Assembly (NCBI RefSeq): GCF_001580535.1
Contig: NZ_LHZA01000130.1
Span: 1 to 36,756 of the forward strand
Origin: Acetobacter cerevisiae
Lineage (GTDB): Bacteria; Pseudomonadota; Alphaproteobacteria; Acetobacterales; Acetobacteraceae
Direction of reading: 5' to 3'
Length of the DNA: 36,756 nucleotides
The notes under the pieces were generated by a model, which was given only the letters and a program-made list of their open reading frames with translations, was not told the origin of the DNA and searched no databases. A program made the position numbers and the translations under genes. Positions 19,275 to 26,900 of this stretch are shown piece by piece; position 1 is the first letter of the stretch, and each line of letters opens with the position of its first letter.

Positions 19275-19744
19275 TTAAACACGGTTTACGTCTTCTGGCT
19301 GGTGTTCTTGCCGCGGTTCCGGTTCTGGCGGGTTCTGCCCACGCAGCCTCTGACGGGCTGACGGTTTACAACACCAACTGTTCCGTATGCCATCAGGCTG
19401 GTGGGGCAGGGATGCCGGGCCAGTTTCCTGTTCTGAAAAACCGGATTGATAAAATTGCAGCTACGCCTGAAGGCAAGAAATATCTGATGGATGTTGTGCT
19501 GAACGGTCTGCACGGCCCCATTCAGGCCGGTGGCGCGGCTTATGCCGGGTTTATGCCGTCTCTCAAGGCGCTCTCTGATGACGATATTGCGGCTGTGCTG
19601 ACCTATGTGGCGTCTCTGGGTGATACCTCACCGGCTCCGACTATTACGGCGGATGATGTGAAGGCAGCCCGCGCAACCCCCAAGAAAGGTCCGGAAATTC
19701 AGGCTGAACGGAATGCGCTGAATGCTGCTCACCCTATTCCGTAA
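19271..19744 (+). CDS. Periplasmic monoheme class I cytochrome c
   Basis: This 157-residue exported cytochrome is the likely first electron acceptor of the amine dehydrogenase in place of amicyanin or azurin. It starts at the ATG at 19271, overlapping the light-chain stop (ATGA). The signal peptide is cleaved near AHA-AS (residue 26). The single heme site is Cys37-Cys40-His41 (CSVCH), followed by the GGAGMPGQFPVL stretch. The methionine of GFMPSLK (about residue 97) is the probable sixth ligand, and DDDIAAVLTYV is the C-terminal helix typical of the fold. The last 40 residues are charged and low in complexity. No blue-copper gene is present in the window. Confidence 0.9.
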   Translation: MIKHGLRLLAGVLAAVPVLAGSAHAASDGLTVYNTNCSVCHQAGGAGMPGQFPVLKNRIDKIAATPEGKKYLMDVVLNGLHGPIQAGGAAYAGFMPSLKALSDDDIAAVLTYVASLGDTSPAPTITADDVKAARATPKKGPEIQAERNALNAAHPIP

Positions 19745-20225
19745 TGTTGTAGGGGAATGCACGCTGCGGCCTGCCAGACGCATGGTTTGTCTGGCAGGGG
19801 CGGTGTCTGCGTTTCTGTTGTGGGCTGACACAGCGCCCACAGCAGGGGCCGCGATGCTGGACCATGCGACCACAAACTATCTGACTCATTGTGGTGGCTG
19901 CCACGGGATTGAAGGTGTTTCAGCCCGCACATTTGTACCGATTTTGCGAGACCATGTCGGCACATTTGCCTGCTCAGCAGAGGGGCGGGCCTATATCGGG
20001 CGGGTGCCGGGTGTTTCCATGTCCTTGATTCGGGATGATCAGGAACTGGCAGATGTCATGAATTTTGTGCTGTTTCGTATGGGCGGGGCCAGTACACCGG
20101 CAGGCACCAAACCTTTTACGGCTGCGGAAATTCATACCTTGAGGGCACAGCCGATTGCCTCAACGGATCTTCTGGCCTTACGGGCCGAGGTGCTGGCCCG
20201 CGCTGCGGCGCAGTGCCCCCGTTAA
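19722..20225 (+). CDS. Second monoheme cytochrome c, divergent
   Basis: This exported c-type cytochrome of 167 residues has a heme site Cys57-Cys60-His61 (CGGCH) shortly after a hydrophobic leader (about 21-44). The first ATG overlaps the previous gene by 23 bases. An internal ATG at 19782 would also give a good signal peptide and could be the true start. It shares the overall plan of the preceding cytochrome (VPIL, AEGRAYIGRVPGV, ELADVMNFVLF), but its axial Met is unclear: Met100 or Met120 are candidates. It also has two extra Cys (84 and 165) that could form a disulfide. It ends the nine-gene run and overlaps the convergent gene by 4 bases. It may be a second electron carrier or help cofactor formation. 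Confidence 0.82.
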   Translation: MLLTLFRNVVGECTLRPARRMVCLAGAVSAFLLWADTAPTAGAAMLDHATTNYLTHCGGCHGIEGVSARTFVPILRDHVGTFACSAEGRAYIGRVPGVSMSLIRDDQELADVMNFVLFRMGGASTPAGTKPFTAAEIHTLRAQPIASTDLLALRAEVLARAAAQCPR

Positions 20226-20881
20226 GAGGGCGAAAGTGCATGCGGGTTGGCTTCCAGAAAAGACTGAATGGAGCTGTGGCCCGTTTCCATAACGCTCAGC
20301 AGGCTTTCCAGATGTTCCCGGTTGTTGACCAGCCCGCGCGCTTCCACCGTGCCATCCGGGGCCAGAAGCACCGCAAAGGGAACCCGGTCTACGCCCAGCA
20401 GACGGCCGATTGTAGCGGAATTGACCATGTCACGCGGGGCAATGCCAAGGGTGGAGACCGCTTCTTCCTGCGCCTGCGGGGTATCATCCCCCACAAACAG
20501 CAGGTCAAGTTTTTCACGAACGCAAAAATCATGCGTAATGGACACCGTTTTTTGCGAAATCGGACAGGTTCCGGAAACAAACAGCAGCAGCAATTTTCTG
20601 CCATTGGGACGCAGCCCACCGATGATGACGTCCTGCCCGTCCAGGGTTGTCTGGGGATGGGCATCCAGCCGGGAGGCCGTGGGGTTGACCGGAGCGAGAG
20701 CGCCAAGGGGCGCAATTTTGCGGTACAGTGCTTTAACCTGTTTGAGCAGCAGCAGGGCGACAGCGGCAGTCAGCACCATGATGATCCACAGTGTGCCCTG
20801 TGCCAGTATCAGAGCCTTCATATCCATCAGTTCCCGGTTGTTTGCCTGACTATTGCAACAAATGGCCTGATGGTCGATCAA
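20222..20881 (-). CDS. MauD-like thioredoxin-fold protein with a CPIS site
   Basis: This is a paralogue of the MauD protein at 18092-18685: membrane helix (about 28-48), the KQVKALYRKIAPLGAL linker that matches ARQIGVLHERLAPIGVQ, then a thioredoxin-like domain. The active-site motif is Cys106-Pro-Ile-Ser109 (FVSGTCPISQ), so the second cysteine is replaced by Ser. Such sites cannot do a simple dithiol oxidation but can hold or isomerise mixed disulfides. A TTG at 20881 has a strong AAAGGAGG 5 bases upstream and is taken as the start. An ATG at 20827 would give a more usual MauD N terminus and may be correct. It is convergent with the cytochrome run and divergent, at 29 bases, from the aldehyde dehydrogenase gene. 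It probably helps fold the light chain. Confidence 0.82.
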   Translation of the reverse strand: MIDHQAICCNSQANNRELMDMKALILAQGTLWIIMVLTAAVALLLLKQVKALYRKIAPLGALAPVNPTASRLDAHPQTTLDGQDVIIGGLRPNGRKLLLLFVSGTCPISQKTVSITHDFCVREKLDLLFVGDDTPQAQEEAVSTLGIAPRDMVNSATIGRLLGVDRVPFAVLLAPDGTVEARGLVNNREHLESLLSVMETGHSSIQSFLEANPHALSPS

Positions 20882-20910
20882 AATATCCTCCTTTAAGGAA
20901 CGAGCCCGCC

Positions 20911-22344
20911 ATGTCTCATGCTTTGCAATTTTATTATAATGGCCAGTGGGTTAACCCGGTGGGTAGCCGCACGCTGGATGTTATCAATCCTGCAACGGAA
21001 GAGGTGTGCAGCACGATCGCACTTGGGGAAGCTGAGGATGTAAACCGGGCGGTGGCCGCTGCCCGCAAGGCCTTTCCGGCATGGTCCGTCACCACGCGGG
21101 AAGAGCGTCTGGCTGTGCTGGAGCGTATTCTTGTTGTCTATAAAAAGCGCTCTGAAGATATGGCGCAGGCGATTTCTCAGGAAATGGGCTCCCCCATTGC
21201 CCGGGCGCGGGACAGCCAGACATGGGCTGGCATGGCGCATCTGGAAGAAATGATTTCAGCCCTTAAAACCTACGTGTTTGACGAAATGCGGGGTGATATT
21301 CTGATCACCCGCGAGGCGGTTGGGGTTGCAGGGCTGATTACACCGTGGAACTGGCCGATGAACCAGATTATGTGCAAGGTCGCGCCCGCGCTTGCCGCAG
21401 GCTGCACAGTGGTGATGAAGCCCAGCGAGGTCGCACCGCTCAGTGCTCTGGTCTTTACGGAAATTCTGGATGAGGCAGGTCTGCCGCCGGGTGTTTATAA
21501 TATGGTCAACGGTGATGGCCCCGGTGTGGGAGAAGCCATTGCCAGCCACCCGGATGTGGATATGGTTTCCATTACCGGTTCGACCCGTGCCGGTATTGCT
21601 GTTGCAAAACTGGCGGCGGAAACGGTCAAGCGTGTGCATCAGGAACTAGGCGGGAAATCACCAAATATCATTCTGCCTGATGCAGATTTTGAAGATACCG
21701 TAACGCGAGGTGTTAAAGGCTGCTTTAGCAATTCCGGCCAGTCCTGTGATGCGCCCACCCGTATGCTTGTGCCGCGTGCGCAGATGGAACAGGCGATGCA
21801 GATTGCCAAAACGGCTGCTGAATCCTTCAAAATGGGTTCTCCGGCGGATGAAACCACCCAGCTTGGACCGGTTGTGAGTGCCGTGCAGTATGACCGGATT
21901 CAGAAGCTGATTGCCAAAGGCATTGAAGAAGGCGCGACCCTCGTAACGGGCGGCCTTGGCAAACCGGAAGGTCTGGAAACCGGGTATTACGTCAAGCCCA
22001 CCGTGTTCGGGAATGTTGTGCCGGATATGACCATCTCACGTGAGGAAATCTTCGGGCCGGTTCTGTCTATTCTGGCCTATGATGATGAAGAGCAGGCCAT
22101 TCAGATTGCCAATGATACACCTTATGGTCTGGGAGCCTATGTTCAGTCTGGTGACCTGAAGCACGCCAGAGTCGTGGCACGCCGCCTGCGGGCCGGGAAC
22201 GTGAATATCAACGGGGCAGCATGGACCGTGGCCGCACCATTTGGTGGTTATGGTCAGTCCGGAAACGGGCGCGAATGCAGCTCCTTCGGGTTGACAGACT
22301 TTCTGGAAATTAAAGCCATTATTGGATATGGCGAGGGCGCATGA
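20911..22344 (+). CDS. NAD(P)-dependent aldehyde dehydrogenase
   Basis: This cytoplasmic enzyme oxidises an aldehyde to a carboxylic acid. The ATG at 20911 has AAGGAA 10 bases upstream and gives 477 residues, standard for the superfamily. The frame is open further upstream, but that part overlaps the opposite gene. Catalytic residues are Asn147 (PWNWP), Lys170 (MKPSE), Glu245 (QELGGKSPNI) and the nucleophile Cys279 (NSGQSCDAPTR). EEIFGPVLSI and the FGGYGQSGNGRE region complete the fold. It overlaps the next gene (amine oxidase) by 4 bases, so the pair probably converts an imported amine to the acid in two steps. The closest subgroup is not clear. The exact aldehyde (aromatic, aminobutyraldehyde or other) is unknown. 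Confidence 0.93.
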   Translation: MSHALQFYYNGQWVNPVGSRTLDVINPATEEVCSTIALGEAEDVNRAVAAARKAFPAWSVTTREERLAVLERILVVYKKRSEDMAQAISQEMGSPIARARDSQTWAGMAHLEEMISALKTYVFDEMRGDILITREAVGVAGLITPWNWPMNQIMCKVAPALAAGCTVVMKPSEVAPLSALVFTEILDEAGLPPGVYNMVNGDGPGVGEAIASHPDVDMVSITGSTRAGIAVAKLAAETVKRVHQELGGKSPNIILPDADFEDTVTRGVKGCFSNSGQSCDAPTRMLVPRAQMEQAMQIAKTAAESFKMGSPADETTQLGPVVSAVQYDRIQKLIAKGIEEGATLVTGGLGKPEGLETGYYVKPTVFGNVVPDMTISREEIFGPVLSILAYDDEEQAIQIANDTPYGLGAYVQSGDLKHARVVARRLRAGNVNINGAAWTVAAPFGGYGQSGNGRECSSFGLTDFLEIKAIIGYGEGA

Positions 22345-23612
22345 ACACGGTAGCCAGCCTTTACGCAGCAGATGGCGGGGGTGGTCTGGTCTATCCGCCT
22401 CTGGGTGGCAGCACGCATGCCGATATTGTCATTGTAGGGGCTGGTCTGACCGGGCTTTCGGCAGCGCTGCACCTTGCTGAAAAAGGTGTGAAGGTGGTTG
22501 TTCTGGAGACCGAACAGCCCGGCTGGGGGGCTTCCGGGCGCAACGGGGGGCAGGTGAATCCCGGCCTCAAACCTCTTCCCTCGCAAGTGGAGCAGGATTT
22601 CGGGCCGGTGCATGGCTCCGCTCTTGTGGAGGCTGCCTGGAACGCGCCCAATCTGGTTTTTGATCTGATTGAGCGGCATGGCATTGCGTGCTCGGCCTTG
22701 CGTGGCGGAACGCTGAGAGCCGCTACAGTGCCCGCCCAACTTGCGCCTTTGCGGGAACTGACAGACGAGTGCCTGAAGCGCGGCTGGCCGGTGCAATGGC
22801 TGGAGCCAGCGGACATGCAGGCACGCTCCGGCAATGCTCTGTATTGCGGTGGGATGCTGGATGCACGGGGCGGACAGCTTGATCCGCTGGCCTATACGCG
22901 AGGGCTTGCACAGGCTGCGGTCAAAGCCGGGGCGAGCCTGTATGGGGGAACGCGTGTTACGTCTTTTGCGCGGCAGGGTGATGCGTGGCAGGTGCAGACG
23001 GGGCAGGGTTCTGTCCGTGCTGATAGACTGCTTTTTGCGACAAACGGTTATACAGACAAAGCGTGGGATGCTCTGCGGCGCTCTGTCGTGCCGGTCTATA
23101 GCGGTATTGTCGCCAGCACTCCGTTGCCAGAGGAGCGTGCCGCCCGTATTTTGGCGCAGCACGAAGTTTTGTATGAACTGGGCCAGATTACTACGTACTA
23201 CCGGGTGGATGCGCAGCGACGGTTGTTGATGGGCGGCCGATCCTATTCTCATCATTTACACGGGGCTTCGGCTTTTCCGTATCTGGTTCAGCGGGCGTTA
23301 ACGCGCTGGCCGGAACTGCGCGATATCAGCTGGACCCATGGCTGGAACGGGCAGCTGGGTGTCACGCTGGACCATTATCCGCACTGGCATGAGCCGGAGC
23401 CTGGTTTGCTGGCCTGTGTGGGCTATAATGGGCGTGGCGTGGCGATGGCGACGGTCATGGGGCAGCACATCGCACAATACGTGACGGGTCAGGGCACGCC
23501 GCTGTTCCCGCCAACCCCGGTCAAACCCATAGCCGGGCATTTTGGGTGGAAAATAGGTGTGGCAGGGCGCATCTTATGGGGGCGGCTGGCGGATCGGCTG
23601 GGGCGCGTCTGA
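22341..23612 (+). CDS. FAD-dependent amine oxidase of the DAO family, PuuB-like
   Basis: This 423-residue flavoprotein has the GxGxxG FAD fold at about 28-55 (IVIVGAGLTGLSAALHLAEK, ending in VVLETEQP) and the SGRNGGQVNPG motif (about 65-75) found in gamma-glutamylputrescine oxidase (PuuB) and related glycine/D-amino acid oxidases. The C-terminal part has the expected GYNGRGVAMATVMGQ segment that closes on FAD. There is no signal peptide, so it acts in the cytoplasm. Its start overlaps the aldehyde dehydrogenase stop (ATGA), a PuuB-PuuC-like pairing. No gamma-glutamylputrescine synthetase (PuuA) is present in the window, so the substrate may be a free amine or an amino acid instead. Confidence 0.87.
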   Translation: MNTVASLYAADGGGGLVYPPLGGSTHADIVIVGAGLTGLSAALHLAEKGVKVVVLETEQPGWGASGRNGGQVNPGLKPLPSQVEQDFGPVHGSALVEAAWNAPNLVFDLIERHGIACSALRGGTLRAATVPAQLAPLRELTDECLKRGWPVQWLEPADMQARSGNALYCGGMLDARGGQLDPLAYTRGLAQAAVKAGASLYGGTRVTSFARQGDAWQVQTGQGSVRADRLLFATNGYTDKAWDALRRSVVPVYSGIVASTPLPEERAARILAQHEVLYELGQITTYYRVDAQRRLLMGGRSYSHHLHGASAFPYLVQRALTRWPELRDISWTHGWNGQLGVTLDHYPHWHEPEPGLLACVGYNGRGVAMATVMGQHIAQYVTGQGTPLFPPTPVKPIAGHFGWKIGVAGRILWGRLADRLGRV

Positions 23613-23755
23613 TGCACGGTGAGGGCTGGGATTCCAGTCCACGCCTTGAAAAAGTCTGACTGGGTCCATAGGGAGAAAAGCGGGATGCTTCGGTGCTCTT
23701 TTAAGACAAACGTCAAAAAGGGGAGCAGCCACAGCCCGCTGAACTCAGGATGACA

Positions 23756-24163
23756 ATGCCCGTTTCACTTCTTGCCTGCATGATTGCCAGCGCCAGCCAT
23801 TATCATATTCCCTCGCGTGTTCTGCCTGTGATCCAGAAGGTCGAAGGAGGTGTGACAGGGATGGTGCATCCGAACGGGGATGGCAGTGCGGATCTGGGGC
23901 TGATGCAGATCAACACGCGCTGGGTGCAGCCTCTGGCTGATATCCGTCATCTCTCGGTGCCAGCGACCGCCACGCGCCTGATTTCAGATCCCTGTTTTAA
24001 TGTGGCGGCCTCAGCGCTCATCATGCGGACTTATATTGATGAGGCGCATGGTGATGTGATGCGGGCTATCGGCTATTATCATTCCCACACGCCAACGCTG
24101 AGTGCGGCTTACAGGCGGAAGGTGCTGAACATGGCCTCATCCATGTTTGCCGCTAATAAATGA
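23756..24163 (+). CDS. Small lytic transglycosylase (SLT domain)
   Basis: This small protein of 135 residues is nearly all a single lysozyme-like SLT domain, which cleaves peptidoglycan. The catalytic Glu is in VIQKVEGG (Glu30 from the chosen start). GSADLGLMQINTRW is the second signature, and AIGYYHSHTP the third. An ATG two codons upstream (23750) is possible, but AGGA is better spaced for 23756. The N terminus goes straight into the domain, with only a short hydrophobic stretch and no clear signal peptide. This is the form of the VirB1/TrbN-type enzymes that open the wall for secretion or conjugation machines. No such machine is visible here. It is 143 bases after the amine oxidase and convergent with the LysR gene. 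Confidence 0.82.
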   Translation: MPVSLLACMIASASHYHIPSRVLPVIQKVEGGVTGMVHPNGDGSADLGLMQINTRWVQPLADIRHLSVPATATRLISDPCFNVAASALIMRTYIDEAHGDVMRAIGYYHSHTPTLSAAYRRKVLNMASSMFAANK

Positions 24164-24203
24164 CGGGTCGTGCTTCCGCGCGAGCCAGCCAGCAAGGTCC
24201 GCT

Positions 24204-25127
24204 TTAGGGGGTGCATTTTTCAAACACTTTGCGGGAGACCCGGAACAGTGTTTCCCGCAGCCAGCGGTGGACGGGGTCCGTATCCCGCCGGGGGTGCCAG
24301 GCCTGAAAGGCTTCTACGCTCGGCAGGGAGAGCGGGAATTCAAAAGAGGCCAGTCCCAGAGCCTTCAACGAGATATGGTTGATGACAAGGCCGGGGAGGG
24401 GAAGGATGAGGTCCGTCTCCTTCATGCTTTCCACCATGCAATGATAGGTGGGAACCACCATGGCGATCCGGCGTGTCAGGCCGTGCTGGTTTTGTAACAT
24501 CCAGTCGATGGGGCCGCGTGCCCGGCCTCTGCGGGAGACGCTGATGTAATCATACAGCACCATGCTTTGAGGCGTGATGGGAGCGGCAAGAATAGGGTGA
24601 TCCTTCCGCACCAGTCCTTGCATGTGGTCTCGCAGGACTGTCTGGCGTCGGATTTCGGGCTTCATCAGGTCGGTCGCGCCAAGATACAGGTCAATGCCGC
24701 CATCCCGTAACGGGTCAGAGACCGCGGCATCCAGCTCCGGGGCCCATATCACTTCACAGCGCGGGCACTCCTGCTTGAGGGCTTTCAGAAGCGGCAGGGC
24801 GAGGGCGGCCACCACCAGATCATTCGCGCGGATGGTGAAGGTGGGGGCCATGTTGGCCAGATTGGCGAGGGCACGCGTTTCCAGCAGGCTGTCCGCACTG
24901 TGGACCAGATCCTGCACCTGACTGAGAACCCCGGTGGCAAAGGCCGAAGGGATCATACGCCGACCGGCCTGCACTAAAATGGGGTCTGCAAAGGTGGTGC
25001 GGAGTTTGGCGAGCTGGCGGCTCATGGCAGGTTCACTGACCTTCATGCGGCGGGCCGCACGGGATACACTCTCTTCTTCAGTCAACACCTTGAGGTAACG
25101 AAGCAGATCGAGATCGTAGCGTTTCAT
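24204..25127 (-). CDS. LysR-family regulator of the efflux operon
   Basis: This 307-residue LysR-type regulator starts at the ATG at 25127, with GGAGG just upstream. An upstream in-frame extension of 25 residues is not family-like. The winged helix-turn-helix is at about 3-62 (DLLRYLKVLTEEESVSRAARRMKVSEPAMSRQLAKLR). The effector-binding domain follows from about 90. The LRTTFADPILVQAGRRM stretch resembles the NodD/NahR/LinR-like branch. It is divergent from the MFS/HlyD/NodT genes, with 120 bases between the start codons, and most likely controls them in response to the exported compound. Confidence 0.9.
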   Translation of the reverse strand: MKRYDLDLLRYLKVLTEEESVSRAARRMKVSEPAMSRQLAKLRTTFADPILVQAGRRMIPSAFATGVLSQVQDLVHSADSLLETRALANLANMAPTFTIRANDLVVAALALPLLKALKQECPRCEVIWAPELDAAVSDPLRDGGIDLYLGATDLMKPEIRRQTVLRDHMQGLVRKDHPILAAPITPQSMVLYDYISVSRRGRARGPIDWMLQNQHGLTRRIAMVVPTYHCMVESMKETDLILPLPGLVINHISLKALGLASFEFPLSLPSVEAFQAWHPRRDTDPVHRWLRETLFRVSRKVFEKCTP

Positions 25128-25247
25128 CCCTCCAGAAATAGATTTTGTGTGGCGGATTGACCAGAAATTATTCTTCCGAAAATCGAAGTCGTCGCTTTCC
25201 ACAAATGAGGGTTGTCGGCAGGCGGGCTCTCAGGATCATGTGCGGCC

Positions 25248-26885
25248 ATGAACAACGTCGCCCCTCCACAGGCGGTCGGTGAGCCTGTCGTTCACGCCTC
25301 TCCACCACGGCCGTCCTATATTCCGCCTTTTGGTCTGCGGACTGTCATTGGCTGCCTTGGCATGCTGCTGGCGGTGCATATTGCAGGTTTTAATGAACAT
25401 GTGACTGAAATCGGCCTGTCCGACATTCGCGGTGCGATGCATATCGGCCACGATGAGGGGACGTGGGTCATCTCCATTTATGAGGCGTTCAATATTGCGG
25501 CCATGGCCTTCACGCCGTGGTTCTATATGACGTTCTCAATCTACCGTTTTTCCATTTTTATGACGACGGTGATGGCGATCCTCTCCATCCCCGCGCCGTT
25601 CATGCCGGATGTGACATCGCTTTGTATTTTGCGGGCCTTTCAGGGGCTGGCGGGGGGCTGTCTGCCGCCGGTGCTGATGACCGTGATGCTCAAATATCTG
25701 CCGCCGCAGATCCGCGTCTTCGGTATTGGTGGCTATGCCATGAGCGCGACCTTCGGGCCTAATCTTGGCCTGCCGCTGGAAGCCTTCTGGTTTGAGCATG
25801 TCGGCTGGCACTGGCTGTATTGGGAGATTATCCCGCTTGCCGTGATCGCCGTGGGCATGATGGCGTATGGCCTGCCGCGTGACCCCATGCATTTTGAACG
25901 GTTTGAGAAGTTCAACTGGTTCGGGCTGATTGTAGGCGTGCCGGCCATCTGCTCACTGGTGACGGTGCTGTATCAGGGGGACAGGCTCGACTGGTTCCGC
26001 TCGCCCCTCATCACCAATCTGACATTCTGGGGCATGGCGGCCTTTATCGTGTTCGTCATTAACGAGGCCTATCATCCCAGCCCCTATTTCCGCATTCAGT
26101 ACTGGCGGTCCCGCAATATTCAGGCGTCGTTGCTCTCACTGGTCGGTATTCTGGCGATCTGCTCCATTATGGGGGAAATTCCCGCCCTGTATCTGGAATC
26201 TGTGCGCGGCTATAGGCCTATTCAGGCGGCTCCCGTCTCATTGGTGGTGGCGTTGCCGCAGCTGATTATGCTGCCGCTGATTGCGGCCATCTGTAACCGC
26301 CGCAAGGTGGACTGCCGCTTTGTGCTGGCCGGGGGCATGCTGTGCCTTGCGGCTTCGGCGTGGCTGGGCACGTGGCTGACGGTGGACTGGGTGCGGAACA
26401 ATTTCTATCCGCTCCAGATCCTGCAGGTATTCGGCCAGCCGATGACGGTCATCCCGACCCTGATGCTGGCGACCATGGCCATGGGGCCTGCGGATGGGCC
26501 GTTCATCTCCGGCATGGTGAACATGCTCAAGGGGCTGGCCAATGCAGTGGCTTATGCGCTGTTTGCCGCACTCAGCCGCCGGCGTGAGCAGTATCATTCC
26601 ACCATGTTGCTGGACCATCACGGCACGCATGCTCTGGCTTTGCAGGGTATGGGGAATCCCATCACGCAGCAGCTTTCCGGCACGTCGCCCGATAGCGGGC
26701 ATGTGGCCCGGAACTCCCTGCAGGTCTTTCACACCTACGTGCATGAGCAGTCTCTCGTGCTCGCACTCAACGATATCTACGCCCTGCTGATTGTCGTCTG
26801 CCTTGGCTATGCGGTGATGAACCTGGTGCTGCCGCATCGTGTCTATCCGCCCCGTGCGCCGTCTCCCAACACTCCCGCTCGTTAA
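25248..26885 (+). CDS. DHA2-type MFS drug/aromatic-acid exporter (EmrB-like)
   Basis: This inner-membrane proton-driven exporter has 545 residues with about 14 hydrophobic segments, the DHA2 pattern of EmrB and FarB. The ATG at 25248 is chosen because in-frame upstream starts have no proper ribosome binding site. Features seen are IGLSDIRGAMHIGHDEGTWV near the first loop, LRAFQGLAGGCLPPVLM (motif C region), and a long periplasmic loop near the C terminus (about 435-500). It is followed after 15 bases by the HlyD adaptor and then by an outer-membrane lipoprotein, so the three form a complete tripartite pump. The substrate is unknown. Relatives export toxic hydrophobic or aromatic acids. Confidence 0.92.
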   Translation: MNNVAPPQAVGEPVVHASPPRPSYIPPFGLRTVIGCLGMLLAVHIAGFNEHVTEIGLSDIRGAMHIGHDEGTWVISIYEAFNIAAMAFTPWFYMTFSIYRFSIFMTTVMAILSIPAPFMPDVTSLCILRAFQGLAGGCLPPVLMTVMLKYLPPQIRVFGIGGYAMSATFGPNLGLPLEAFWFEHVGWHWLYWEIIPLAVIAVGMMAYGLPRDPMHFERFEKFNWFGLIVGVPAICSLVTVLYQGDRLDWFRSPLITNLTFWGMAAFIVFVINEAYHPSPYFRIQYWRSRNIQASLLSLVGILAICSIMGEIPALYLESVRGYRPIQAAPVSLVVALPQLIMLPLIAAICNRRKVDCRFVLAGGMLCLAASAWLGTWLTVDWVRNNFYPLQILQVFGQPMTVIPTLMLATMAMGPADGPFISGMVNMLKGLANAVAYALFAALSRRREQYHSTMLLDHHGTHALALQGMGNPITQQLSGTSPDSGHVARNSLQVFHTYVHEQSLVLALNDIYALLIVVCLGYAVMNLVLPHRVYPPRAPSPNTPAR

Positions 26886-26900
26886 TCCGGAACTCTGACC

